A stretch of DNA of 64,000 nucleotides from JABCPE02 sp963530295 (GTDB lineage: Bacteria; Bacteroidota; Bacteroidia; Flavobacteriales; Weeksellaceae): positions 8,717 to 72,716 of the forward strand of contig CAUSCF010000007.1 of assembly GCA_963530295.1 (NCBI GenBank), given 5' to 3'. Below are positions 15,607 to 23,920 of this stretch, piece by piece. Every line of letters begins with the position of its first letter. Position 1 is the stretch's first letter. The notes under the pieces are model-generated. The model did no database searches, was not told the DNA's origin, and saw only the letters and a list, made by a program, of their open reading frames with translations. Made by a program: the position numbers and the translations under genes.

Positions 15607-16935
15607 ATGACACACCCCATAGATGGTTTTTCCAAGCTGCCGAAACAAGAAAAAATAGACTGGCTCATCCATGAATATTTGGAAAATGACACTGATTTTG
15701 AGCATGTTTTAAAGCTGTATTGGAACGAAAATTTAGAGTTGCAAAAACTCCATGATGAATTCTCTGAAAACACCATTTCTAATTTTTATCTACCCTATGG
15801 AATCGCACCTAACTTCCTGATTAACGGGAAACTATACGCTATTCCTATGGCTGTAGAAGAGAGTTCGGTAGTGGCAGCAGCAGCCAAAGCAGCCAAATTC
15901 TGGATGGAAAGAGGCGGATTCCAAACGACCATCATCAACACAGAAAAACTCGGGCATACACATTTTATTTTTAATGGAAACAAGGAAAAATTATTCCAGT
16001 TCTTTGATTTAAATTTAAAGGAAAAATTATTCGAGGCCACGCAGGACATCACGGCAAACATGCGCAAGAGAGGCGGCGGAATCCTAAGCATTGACCTCAT
16101 TGACAAAACTGATAAATTGGAAAATTATTTTCAAATCAAAGCAAGTTTTGACACTCGGAATTCGATGGGAGCGAATTTCATCAATTCGTGTCTGGAAGTA
16201 TTTGGAAAAACGCTGAAAGAAGAGATTTTTGAGTCAGAAATATTCAGCGAGGAAGAAAAAAACTCCCTGCAAATCATTATGAACATTCTGTCCAACTACA
16301 CTCCTGAATGCCTAGTAAGAGCAGAAGTTTCTTGTAAAATAGAAGAATTAGGGAATAATGACGGCATCTCACCAGAAGAGTTTGCATGGAAATTCAAACA
16401 AGCGGTAACGATTGCAGAAATAGACACCTGCCGAGCAACTACGCATAATAAAGGCATTATGAATGGTGTGGATGCAGTGGTTATTGCAACAGGAAATGAC
16501 TTTCGGGCAGTGGAAGCCTCCGTGCATGCCTATGCAAGTAAAAGCGGTAAGTACAGCTCACTAAGCCACTGCATGATAGAAAACGGAATATTTCGATTTT
16601 GGATAGAACTGCCTATTTCTGTGGGAGTTGTGGGAGGACTCACGAGCCTTCATCCTTTGGTAAAATTCTCTTTGGCTCTTTTAGGAAAACCTAATGCAAA
16701 GGAACTTATGAGTATTTTAGCAGTGTCTGGCTTGGCTCAGAACTTCGCTGCACTTCGCTCGCTGGTTACCACAGGTATCCAAAAAGGACACATGAAAATG
16801 CATTTATTCAATATTCTAAACCAGCTGGGCGCAAACGAAGAAGAAAAAAAACTGATTTCTGCTGCGATGCAAGGTAAAACCCTAAGCTACAGTGACATAT
16901 CTTTGGAATTAGAAAAACTAAGAAAACAGAAATAA
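15607..16935 (+). CDS. mvaA: hydroxymethylglutaryl-CoA reductase, class II (degradative type)
   Basis: A 442-residue enzyme interconverting HMG-CoA and mevalonate, the key step of the mevalonate route to isoprenoids used by flavobacteria. Class II features are present: PMAVEESSVVAAAAKAAKFW near residue 80 (with the catalytic glutamate), DTRNSMGANFIN near 180, and GIMNGVDAVVIATGND near 280 with the catalytic aspartate. A histidine near residue 390 (KGHMKMH) fits the C-terminal acid. Despite the degradative label, the role here is probably biosynthetic. It stands alone, between tRNA-Gln and a convergent peptidase gene. Confidence 0.95.
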   Translation: MTHPIDGFSKLPKQEKIDWLIHEYLENDTDFEHVLKLYWNENLELQKLHDEFSENTISNFYLPYGIAPNFLINGKLYAIPMAVEESSVVAAAAKAAKFWMERGGFQTTIINTEKLGHTHFIFNGNKEKLFQFFDLNLKEKLFEATQDITANMRKRGGGILSIDLIDKTDKLENYFQIKASFDTRNSMGANFINSCLEVFGKTLKEEIFESEIFSEEEKNSLQIIMNILSNYTPECLVRAEVSCKIEELGNNDGISPEEFAWKFKQAVTIAEIDTCRATTHNKGIMNGVDAVVIATGNDFRAVEASVHAYASKSGKYSSLSHCMIENGIFRFWIELPISVGVVGGLTSLHPLVKFSLALLGKPNAKELMSILAVSGLAQNFAALRSLVTTGIQKGHMKMHLFNILNQLGANEEEKKLISAAMQGKTLSYSDISLELEKLRKQK

Positions 16936-16941
16936 TATTAA

Positions 16942-16966
16942 AAAAATCCCTATTAAAGGGATTTTT
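16942..16966. terminator. bidirectional terminator
   Basis: AAAAATCCC at 16942-16950 pairs with GGGATTTTT at 16958-16966, with A- and T-runs on both sides. It serves both the HMG-CoA reductase gene and the convergent peptidase gene, whose stop adjoins it. Confidence 0.85.
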
Positions 16967-18580
16967 TTATTTTTTCAAAACTTCTATATAATAGTTGTCA
17001 TCTATTTCCACTGCCTTATCATTAGCCAAAGTGACAGTCTGCCATTCCTGAGTAGGAGCTATGTGCGTAGAATGGCTTTTTAGTTTCACAGGCATTCTGA
17101 AATTCTTTATCGTGTTATTCCAGCGGAATTTCAGCTGATTTCCTTTTTGCTCATATTCCAGTTGTGGGATCTGTGTTGTTCTCAAATACTGATCAAAAAC
17201 AAGTGAAAAATCTATTCCTGCTTTTTTGCTGATATAATCCTCCACCTGTTTGGAAGTCACTATTTTATGATAAAAATCTGTATTCATTCCCAGCAAAATT
17301 TGTCTGAATTTTTCATCATTATTGATAACCTGTCTGATGGTATGTATCATATTTGCTCCTTTTATATATTGATCCATACTACCCGTTTTTCTCACACCAT
17401 ATGTGCCTATGATAGGCTCATCATTCATAATACTTTTTCTAAGCCCCTTTATATAAGTATTTGCAGCATTTTTATCCATATAACTTTCCGTGAATAGGAC
17501 TTCTGAATAAGTCGTAAAAGCCTCATGTATCCACATATCAGCTTTATCTTGGGCTGTGATATTATTCCCAAACCATTCGTGTCCGCTTTCGTGAACGATG
17601 ATAAAATCCCAATACATACCCACTCCAGTTCCCGACAAATCCCTTCCATAGTAACCATTCTGATAGCCGTTTCCATAGGCTACATTACTCTGATGTTCCA
17701 TTCCTAAATATGGAGATTCTACCAGTTTGTAGCCGTCTTTATAGAAAGGATACCCACCAAACCAATGTTCAAAGGCTTTGAGCATAGGTTTTACCTGCTG
17801 GAACTGCTTTTGGGCTTTTTCTAAATTATAATCCAAAACCCAATAGTCCAAAGTTAGCATTCCCCTCTTACCCAAATATTCATCAGAAAAATGAACATAT
17901 TTCCCGATGTAAGGAACGATATTATATGAGTTTATAGGATTTTTGACTTCCCAAGTAAAGATGTTTTTGTCCTTTTTAACGCTCCATTCTACTAATTTCC
18001 CATTTCCTACTCCCACCAAATCTTTCGGAGTAGTGATAGCGAGGGTCATTCCCATATCTGGCTCATCGCCCCAATATTCTTTTATTGGAAGCCATACGCT
18101 CGCCCCTATACCTTCGCAGGCTACGGACATCCATGGATTTCCTTTTTCATCTTGTGTGAAAACCCAGCCGCCATCCCAAGGCGCATTTTTAGCGATGATA
18201 GGATTTCCGCTAAAATCTATTTCCAAAGTATGCGTCTGTCCTTTTTTAAAACTTTCTTTCGTTTCTAAAAAGATGAAATTACCATCCACTCTTGTAGATT
18301 TTATTTTAAAACTAGAGCGAATGCTGTCATATTTCATCGGTTGCTGTAAATCTATCTGAAAAACAGGATTTCTCACAGACTTTGTTATCTTGAATGTTAT
18401 TTTATTGCTTCCTTTTAGGCTTTTTTGTTCGTAGTTAGGTTCCACTTTCACATCATATCTCTGCACATCCCAAAAATCACGATATGCAGTATTAGACCCA
18501 AGCAGCGTGTCTTTTTTTGTAAAATTTTGACCAAAAGCAAAATACACCGAAAGCAGAAATAACAATTTTATTATCTTCAT
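16967..18580 (-). CDS. M1-family zinc metallopeptidase
   Basis: A 537-residue aminopeptidase-like protein with a signal peptide (MKIIKLLFLLSVYFAFG then Q). The zinc site is HESGH (H330, E331, H334) with the distant glutamate E353 in IHEAF; the substrate-binding GMEHQ near 293 replaces the classical GAMEN. The N-terminal beta-domain covers the first 250 residues. It lacks the large C-terminal ERAP-like domain, as do many Bacteroidetes secreted M1 members. Probably periplasmic peptide degradation. It stands alone. Confidence 0.92.
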   Translation of the reverse strand: MKIIKLLFLLSVYFAFGQNFTKKDTLLGSNTAYRDFWDVQRYDVKVEPNYEQKSLKGSNKITFKITKSVRNPVFQIDLQQPMKYDSIRSSFKIKSTRVDGNFIFLETKESFKKGQTHTLEIDFSGNPIIAKNAPWDGGWVFTQDEKGNPWMSVACEGIGASVWLPIKEYWGDEPDMGMTLAITTPKDLVGVGNGKLVEWSVKKDKNIFTWEVKNPINSYNIVPYIGKYVHFSDEYLGKRGMLTLDYWVLDYNLEKAQKQFQQVKPMLKAFEHWFGGYPFYKDGYKLVESPYLGMEHQSNVAYGNGYQNGYYGRDLSGTGVGMYWDFIIVHESGHEWFGNNITAQDKADMWIHEAFTTYSEVLFTESYMDKNAANTYIKGLRKSIMNDEPIIGTYGVRKTGSMDQYIKGANMIHTIRQVINNDEKFRQILLGMNTDFYHKIVTSKQVEDYISKKAGIDFSLVFDQYLRTTQIPQLEYEQKGNQLKFRWNNTIKNFRMPVKLKSHSTHIAPTQEWQTVTLANDKAVEIDDNYYIEVLKK

Positions 18581-18711
18581 AAGTTTAACTTTTTTAAAGG
18601 CATAAAGTTATTAAAATTAAAGTTAATTTTTGTATTTTAGCCAAAAGTTTTTGGGATTTTAGACTTTTCTATTTTCCCAGTTTTTTGAAAATTTTATTAA
18701 ATCTTTTATTT

Positions 18712-19062
18712 ATGCAAAAATCAAACAAACCCATTGCAGGCTACCATTTATTGATGATTCTTTCGGCTGTAGACCACGAATTTTCACCAAAAGAAGGACT
18801 AAAAATACAAGAATACTTATCGGAAGAATTCCCATTCAGAATCAATCTGGATAATGAGCTGGAAGTCATCGCTTCCCTGCAGCCAGAGGAGTGGAAAGAC
18901 CATTTTGAGTTCCATGCACGCTGTTTCTATGATGATTCTACCGAGGAAGAAAGAAAAAACTTTGCTGAATTTGCAAAAACACTCATCAAAGCCGATGAGC
19001 AGGTGACTAAGCGTGAGCATCAGTTCTATAAACTCATGAAAACCATCTGGAAAATGGATTAA
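18712..19062 (+). CDS. TerB-like helical protein
   Basis: A 116-residue protein. The ATG at 18712 (MQKSNKPIAGYHLL) is preferred over one 27 bp upstream, because the extra residues look unlike a folded start. The all-helical pattern with YHLLMILSAVDHEFSPKEG and LIKADEQVTKREHQFYKLM resembles the TerB fold, with acidic residues at the end of helix 1. Function unknown, possibly metal-linked. It is followed by the TonB-C-like gene after 67 bp, same strand. Confidence 0.6.
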   Translation: MQKSNKPIAGYHLLMILSAVDHEFSPKEGLKIQEYLSEEFPFRINLDNELEVIASLQPEEWKDHFEFHARCFYDDSTEEERKNFAEFAKTLIKADEQVTKREHQFYKLMKTIWKMD

Positions 19063-19129
19063 GTCAAGGAAAAAAGCTCGTATTTAAAGCAGAATATACA
19101 GAATTTCATTAAAAACAAAACTAACTGCT

Positions 19130-19732
19130 ATGAAAAGGTTTTGGTCATTTTTACTCATTATTTTGTTTTTAGGATTTTCAGCCCATGTGCAGGCTCAGAA
19201 AAAAGGTAAGAAATCCTACAAAAAACGCCATAAAACAAAGAAAAGCCAGCGCAAAAATAACAGTCCTGCGCTTCCTTACAGCTATTATCATCCTGTAGAA
19301 CTTCCACATTGCAAGCTTCCCAAAGCTGATGAGGAACTGGATGAGGAACTGGATGAAAGCAGAGATTATCTCATTATACAAGTAGATGAACCGCCCATTT
19401 TTGAGGTATGCAAGGATAATATTAACAAGAGAAAATGCTTCCAAGACCAACTGGAACAGCATGTGAAGATACATTTTAACCCAAATAATATTGATGCCGA
19501 AAAAAGCAAAGTGTATAAAGTGTATGTAGCTTTCAGGATTGATAAAACAGGCGAAGTGGAGGTGCTTTTCAGCAGAAGTGAAAACGAAACGCTCAAAAAA
19601 GAAGCGGAAAGAATTATCAGCCTCCTGCCAAAGTTCATCCCTGCCAAAAAAAGAGGCAAAAATGTGAAAACATACTATATAAAAAGCATTTTCTTTGAAA
19701 ATAAAAATGTAAAAACAAGTGATAACGAATAA
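19130..19732 (+). CDS. secreted TonB C-terminal-domain-like protein
   Basis: A 200-residue protein with a cleavable-looking signal peptide (FLLIILFLGFSAHVQAQ), then a very lysine-rich stretch (residues 24-45), an acidic repeat DEELDEELDE made by a 12-bp duplication, and a C-terminal domain (about 90-190) resembling TonB-C: VYKVYVAFRIDKTGEVEV and AERIISLLPKFIPAKKRGK. Real TonB proteins have an uncleaved membrane anchor; here it may be cut, leaving a free periplasmic domain. It precedes tpiA by 11 bp, so they probably share a transcript. Confidence 0.65.
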   Translation: MKRFWSFLLIILFLGFSAHVQAQKKGKKSYKKRHKTKKSQRKNNSPALPYSYYHPVELPHCKLPKADEELDEELDESRDYLIIQVDEPPIFEVCKDNINKRKCFQDQLEQHVKIHFNPNNIDAEKSKVYKVYVAFRIDKTGEVEVLFSRSENETLKKEAERIISLLPKFIPAKKRGKNVKTYYIKSIFFENKNVKTSDNE

Positions 19733-19743
19733 ATAAAATAATT

Positions 19744-20502
19744 ATGAGAAAAAATATCGTCGCTGGAAACTGGAAGATGAACAAAAATTTCCAAGAAGCA
19801 GAAGCCCTTATGCTTCAGTTAGCCGAGTACAAAAAGAATAACAAAACCAACTGCGAGGTGTATATCGCTCCACCAAGTCTCTATCTCACCACAGCCAAAA
19901 ATATTTTTGCTAATGATGAAGTGAAAGTCTTCTCGCAAGACATTTCCGAGCACGACAAAGGCGCCTACACTGGCGAAATTTCCGTAGAAATGATAAAATC
20001 AGTTGGACTAAACGGAAGCATCGTAGCCCACTCCGAGAGAAGACAATACCACAACGAAACCGACAGCCATGCAGCACAAAAAGTAAAAAACCTACTGAAT
20101 GCAGGGCTTACACCTATCTACTGCAATGGAGAAACTTTGGAACAAAGAAAAGCTGGACAGCATCTCGATGTAGTAAAAAAACAAACTGAAACAGCGCTGT
20201 TTGAGCTTTCTGCGGAGGAAATCAAAAAAGTGGTTATCGCCTACGAACCTGTTTGGGCTATCGGAACAGGAGAAACTGCTACACCAGAACAAGCACAGGA
20301 AATACACGCTTTCATCCGAAACCTTATCGCTGAGAAATACGGAAAAGACACCGCAGACGAAATCTCCATTCTCTACGGAGGTTCGGTAAAGCCAGACAAC
20401 GCAAAAGAAATCTTCTCTCAGCCTGATATAGACGGCGGACTTATCGGTGGTGCATCGCTGAAAATAGAAGATTTTTCTAAAATCATTGAGGCTTTTAACT
20501 AA
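19744..20502 (+). CDS. tpiA: triose-phosphate isomerase
   Basis: A 252-residue glycolytic enzyme interconverting dihydroxyacetone phosphate and glyceraldehyde 3-phosphate. The start MRKNIVAGNWKMNKN contains the conserved Asn and Lys. The catalytic histidine is in VAHSERRQ near 97, the catalytic glutamate is in YEPVWAIGTG near 167, and the phosphate-gripping YGGSVKPDNA and GGLIGGASL motifs are present. Length is standard. It follows the TonB-C-like gene closely. Confidence 0.97.
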   Translation: MRKNIVAGNWKMNKNFQEAEALMLQLAEYKKNNKTNCEVYIAPPSLYLTTAKNIFANDEVKVFSQDISEHDKGAYTGEISVEMIKSVGLNGSIVAHSERRQYHNETDSHAAQKVKNLLNAGLTPIYCNGETLEQRKAGQHLDVVKKQTETALFELSAEEIKKVVIAYEPVWAIGTGETATPEQAQEIHAFIRNLIAEKYGKDTADEISILYGGSVKPDNAKEIFSQPDIDGGLIGGASLKIEDFSKIIEAFN

Positions 20503-20523
20503 TTAAATTTATACAAAATCCAA

Positions 20524-20570
20524 GGTGTAGCTGGTAAAACTAAAAAAAGTTCCTGCCACTACACCATTTT
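20524..20570 (+). terminator. terminator after tpiA
   Basis: GGTGTAG at 20524-20530 pairs with CTACACC at 20559-20565, followed by a T-run. The loop is long and partly paired. Confidence 0.6.
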
Positions 20571-20652
20571 TAAATAAAGCTGAGATTTAAATTAAAAATC
20601 GTGGTTTTATCATTAAGTGAATAACCACACAAAAGATTGTTTTACTAAATAT

Positions 20653-21225
20653 ATGGAAATACTACTTGCCACGCACAACGAGCATAAAAAAGATGAAATC
20701 CAAGAAATTTTAGGCGAAAAATATCATGTTACCAGCCTTACTAATTATCAGCTCTTTGATGAAATCGAAGAAAACGGAACTACCTTTCACGAAAATGCCC
20801 TTATCAAAGCTAAATATTGTTTTGAGAAAACAGGAAAACCAAGCGTAGGAGATGACAGCGGTCTGGTTATCCCAGCTTTGGACGGAAGGCCTGGTATTTT
20901 TTCGGCAAGGTATGCAGGGAAGCATGATTTTGAGGCAAATATCCAAAAAGTCCTCACTGAAATGCAGGATATAGAAGACCGCGAGGCGTATTTCATCACG
21001 GTAATGTGTCTGGTGGACGAGACAGGCGAAAACTATTTCGAAGGCAGAGTATACGGCACTATTTCCAAAGAAAAAAGAGGCGAAAAAGGCTTTGGGTACG
21101 ACCCTATTTTCATTCCAAAAGGCTATGAAATTTCTTTTGCCGAAATGCCTTCAAAACAAAAAAACAGCATCAGCCACAGGTATGAAGCAGTGGGCAAATT
21201 TTTAAAATTTTTAAATAAGGAATAA
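20653..21225 (+). CDS. rdgB: dITP/XTP pyrophosphatase (RdgB/HAM1 family)
   Basis: A 190-residue enzyme cleaning non-canonical purine nucleoside triphosphates from the pool. ATG at 20653 (MEILLATHNEHKKDEI) is the family start; the frame is open 36 bp further up. The conserved segments are VGDDSGLVIPALDGRPGIFS, the acidic residues around EENGTTFHENALIKA, and KGFGYDPIFIP. It is followed within 6 bp by the DAHP synthase gene on the same strand. Confidence 0.95.
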   Translation: MEILLATHNEHKKDEIQEILGEKYHVTSLTNYQLFDEIEENGTTFHENALIKAKYCFEKTGKPSVGDDSGLVIPALDGRPGIFSARYAGKHDFEANIQKVLTEMQDIEDREAYFITVMCLVDETGENYFEGRVYGTISKEKRGEKGFGYDPIFIPKGYEISFAEMPSKQKNSISHRYEAVGKFLKFLNKE

Positions 21226-21231
21226 AAAAGA

Positions 21232-22314
21232 ATGACTAAACAGGATTATTCCAACCAATGGCTGAAAGACTTGAAGCTCAGCAGACCTCTCATCATCACT
21301 GGCCCTTGTAGTGCTGAAACCGAGGAGCAAATGCTGAAAATAGCCAAAAGCCTAAAAAACAGTGAAATAGACTTCTTCCGAGCTGGCATCTGGAAACCTC
21401 GGACGCGCCCAGGTGGTTTTGAGGGTGTGGGAGAAATCGGGCTGAATTGGCTGAAAAAAGTAAAAGAAGTCACAGGACTAAAAACCGCCACTGAAGTAGC
21501 CAACCGAGACCATATAAAACTAGCGCTGGAATACGATGTAGATTTGCTTTGGATAGGTGCTAGAACTACGGTAAATCCGTTCATTGTCCAAGAAATAGCC
21601 GATGAACTGAAAGGAACTGACAAAATAATACTTGTCAAAAATCCCGTAAATCCTGACCTTGCTCTGTGGATAGGAGCTTTGGAACGGCTGAAAATAGCTG
21701 GTATAGAGAAACTTGGTGCTGTACACCGCGGATTTTCTTCCTATGAAAAATCTAAATACCGCAACATTCCTGAATGGCAGATTCCGATAGAATTGAAAAA
21801 TATTTTCCCAAATCTGCCCATCATATGCGACCCTTCGCACATCTCAGGAAACCGAGAACTGATAGGCGAAATTTCACAAACTGCATTAGACCTCAACTTT
21901 GATGGGCTGATGATAGAGTCCCACTGCTCCCCAGAGAAAGCATGGAGTGATGCCCAACAGCAGATTACGCCAGAGACTCTTTCGGAAATGCTGCAAAAAC
22001 TGGTTCTTCGCAGAGAGAATACGGAAGAAATTGATTTTCAGATACAACTAAAAACCCTCCGTTCACAAATTGACATTCTGGATGAGCAGCTGCTGGATTT
22101 GATAAGAAAAAGAATGGAAATCACTGACAATATCGGCAAACTCAAAAAACAAAAAAATATATCTGTCCTCCAAAACAAACGCTGGAACGAGATAATAGAA
22201 CGAATGAAAATACTTGGAAAAGAAAAAAATCTTTCAGAAGAGCTCATTATCAGAATATTCAAAGCCATACACCAAGAGTCCATCGATAGACAGGAAAATA
22301 TTTTATCCAAATAA
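21232..22314 (+). CDS. bifunctional DAHP synthase / chorismate mutase
   Basis: A 360-residue fusion. The N-terminal part (about 1-260) is a type I-beta-like 3-deoxy-7-phosphoheptulonate synthase: ITGPCSAETEEQM, the RAGIWKPRTRPGGFEG loop, LGAVHRGFSSYEKSKYRN and CDPSHISGNRELI with metal-binding residues. The C-terminal part (about 270-350) is an AroQ chorismate mutase with an arginine near the start of its first helix, then DEQLLDLIRKRMEITDNIGK. The enzyme feeds phenylalanine and tyrosine synthesis; the fused mutase often provides feedback inhibition. Directly behind rdgB. Confidence 0.94.
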   Translation: MTKQDYSNQWLKDLKLSRPLIITGPCSAETEEQMLKIAKSLKNSEIDFFRAGIWKPRTRPGGFEGVGEIGLNWLKKVKEVTGLKTATEVANRDHIKLALEYDVDLLWIGARTTVNPFIVQEIADELKGTDKIILVKNPVNPDLALWIGALERLKIAGIEKLGAVHRGFSSYEKSKYRNIPEWQIPIELKNIFPNLPIICDPSHISGNRELIGEISQTALDLNFDGLMIESHCSPEKAWSDAQQQITPETLSEMLQKLVLRRENTEEIDFQIQLKTLRSQIDILDEQLLDLIRKRMEITDNIGKLKKQKNISVLQNKRWNEIIERMKILGKEKNLSEELIIRIFKAIHQESIDRQENILSK

Positions 22315-22321
22315 AAAAATT

Positions 22322-22350
22322 GGTAATTCTAAAATTAGAATTACCGTTTT
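22322..22350 (+). terminator. terminator after the DAHP synthase gene
   Basis: GGTAATTCT at 22322-22330 and AGAATTACC at 22337-22345 form the stem, followed by GTTTTTG. Confidence 0.78.
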
Positions 22351-22409
22351 TGTGAATTTTCTAAATATGTTAATGATTTAAGTTTAATTAAATAAATCAA
22401 AGAATTCAT

Positions 22410-23183
22410 CTACCCCAAGAAACCTTTATCAAAACTATCTCTCGCCTCTTCATATCCTATTTGGAAAATCTCATCCATTTTACTCTTTTTAGTCTCAAAG
22501 GTACTGTAATTAGAGAGTTTCGAAGAGTCTATAAGCCAATCACAGTAGGAAAATTTATAAGATTCCACCCTATTAGACAACAGGTCAAACGCCCGATAAG
22601 TAATGGATTTTATGGAATTCATCTGATTTTGTTTCACTTCTTGCGGTAAAGAAAGATAAACGCCTATCATCTTCTCACACCTGTCTCGTATGATATCCGC
22701 AGGGAAATTATTAAGAATTCCGCCATCGCTGTACAGCACCCCGCCGAACATATACGGCGTAGCAATCCCTGGGAAGCTGGATGAAGCGATGATGGCATCT
22801 ATCACTCTGGTTTCTTTGTCAAAAATTTTCAGTTCTCCAGTCACAATATCCGTAGCGGTGATGTTCACTTCCTTTTTTAAATCACCTATCTTCATATCCC
22901 CAAAAATAGGTTTTAGATATATTTTAAAAACAGCAGAATTGACAAGCCCAGGTTTGTTAAATGCAATATGTTTCCAATTAAAAAAATACACCGATTTAAA
23001 GAAATCCAAAATTTCCTTTGGTTTTTTTCCTACCGTATAGAGACAGCTCACAATAGCCCCTACACTAGCCCCCGCCAATATCTCTGGCTGGATGCCTTTT
23101 TCCTCAAGAAATTTGAGCACTCCTGCATGAGCCACTCCCTTTGTACCGCCGCCAGACAGCACCAATCCTAATTTATTATTCAT
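22410..23183 (-). CDS. patatin-like phospholipase
   Basis: A 257-residue lipase of the patatin family. ATG at 23183 (MNNKLGLVLSGGGTKG) is the family start; an upstream in-frame ATG adds 13 hydrophobic residues. The oxyanion motif GGGTKG lies near 11, the nucleophile serine is in GASVGA near 40, and the catalytic aspartate is in DGGILNN near 155. Catalytic dyad intact. It probably hydrolyses membrane lipids or triglycerides in the cytoplasm. Two small membrane-protein genes lie upstream on the same strand. Confidence 0.92.
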   Translation of the reverse strand: MNNKLGLVLSGGGTKGVAHAGVLKFLEEKGIQPEILAGASVGAIVSCLYTVGKKPKEILDFFKSVYFFNWKHIAFNKPGLVNSAVFKIYLKPIFGDMKIGDLKKEVNITATDIVTGELKIFDKETRVIDAIIASSSFPGIATPYMFGGVLYSDGGILNNFPADIIRDRCEKMIGVYLSLPQEVKQNQMNSIKSITYRAFDLLSNRVESYKFSYCDWLIDSSKLSNYSTFETKKSKMDEIFQIGYEEARDSFDKGFLG

Positions 23184-23202
23184 TTTTAATTTCAAAATTA
23201 AA

Positions 23203-23493
23203 TTAATTAAAAGAAATGACAATAACCAAAAATATGGTCAAAAGTAATATAAATAAAACTAGGAGACTCTCACTAGCTTTATCTTTTTCTTTTCTCCTAT
23301 ACAAAATTATTGAATCCAAAATCAGCCCTAAAATAACTGCAATAATTACAAGAAATACAAAGAAAAGTGCTATAATCCCCCTATTTCTTGCCCCTTCTAT
23401 TAGCGTACTTTCTTCAAAAATATAACTAAGTGAAAAAACAACCACAAATGTTATAATCACTGTTAGAAGTCTTTTAAAAAAATGATTTTCCAT
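23203..23493 (-). CDS. small membrane protein, paralogue A
   Basis: A 96-residue protein with three hydrophobic segments (about 7-25, 38-62 and 76-94), with a basic loop RRKEKDKAS between the second and third. It is not assigned to a family. It is a tandem paralogue of the next gene (23542-23829): both begin ME(N/K)HFFKRL and share LGLILDSIILYR. Same strand as the patatin gene and only 20 bp before it. Confidence 0.68.
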   Translation of the reverse strand: MENHFFKRLLTVIITFVVVFSLSYIFEESTLIEGARNRGIIALFFVFLVIIAVILGLILDSIILYRRKEKDKASESLLVLFILLLTIFLVIVISFN

Positions 23494-23541
23494 ATTTATT
23501 TTTATAAATTAAAAATAATTATTATTAAAACTCATCCATCC

Positions 23542-23829
23542 TTAATAAAAAATAGTAAAAATCAGAAATATAACAAAAAGGAAAATAGCTAAAACAAAAA
23601 GACTTGCTTCAGCTTTATCTCTTTCTTTTTTCCTATACAAAATTATTGAATCCAAAATCAATCCTAAAACAGTTAAAACTATCATAAACGATATAATATA
23701 AATCATTAGGTATACTATACCTAATGCTGCATTTCCAGGTACGATTACGATAAAAAGAAAACCTAGTAAAAAAACAACTGCAAATGCTATAATTATTGTT
23801 ATAAGTCTTTTAAAAAAATGTTTTTCCAT
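23542..23829 (-). CDS. small membrane protein, paralogue B
   Basis: A 95-residue protein with three predicted membrane segments, paralogous to the 23203-23493 gene. The shared part is the second half (VLGLILDSIILYRKKERDKA), and the DNA there is also nearly identical, which points to a fairly recent duplication. The first half differs (a VPGNAALG loop here). Function unknown. Confidence 0.66.
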   Translation of the reverse strand: MEKHFFKRLITIIIAFAVVFLLGFLFIVIVPGNAALGIVYLMIYIISFMIVLTVLGLILDSIILYRKKERDKAEASLFVLAIFLFVIFLIFTIFY

Positions 23830-23850
23830 ATTATTTTATCTTTTTATAAA

Positions 23851-23894
23851 AAAAGCTTCGCCAAAGTCTAACAAAAAGATTTGGCAAAGCTTTT
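23851..23894 (-). terminator. terminator after lpdA
   Basis: Arms at 23851-23865 and 23880-23894 form a 15-bp stem with one mismatch, with A- and T-runs on both sides. Confidence 0.82.
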
Positions 23895-23920
23895 ATTTTT
23901 GTTCTTTACTTTCTATAAAT

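Noticed and set aside
23720..23920. Hairpin near 23851-23894 as a riboswitch
   Set aside because: A simple stem with flanking A/T runs behind lpdA fits a terminator.
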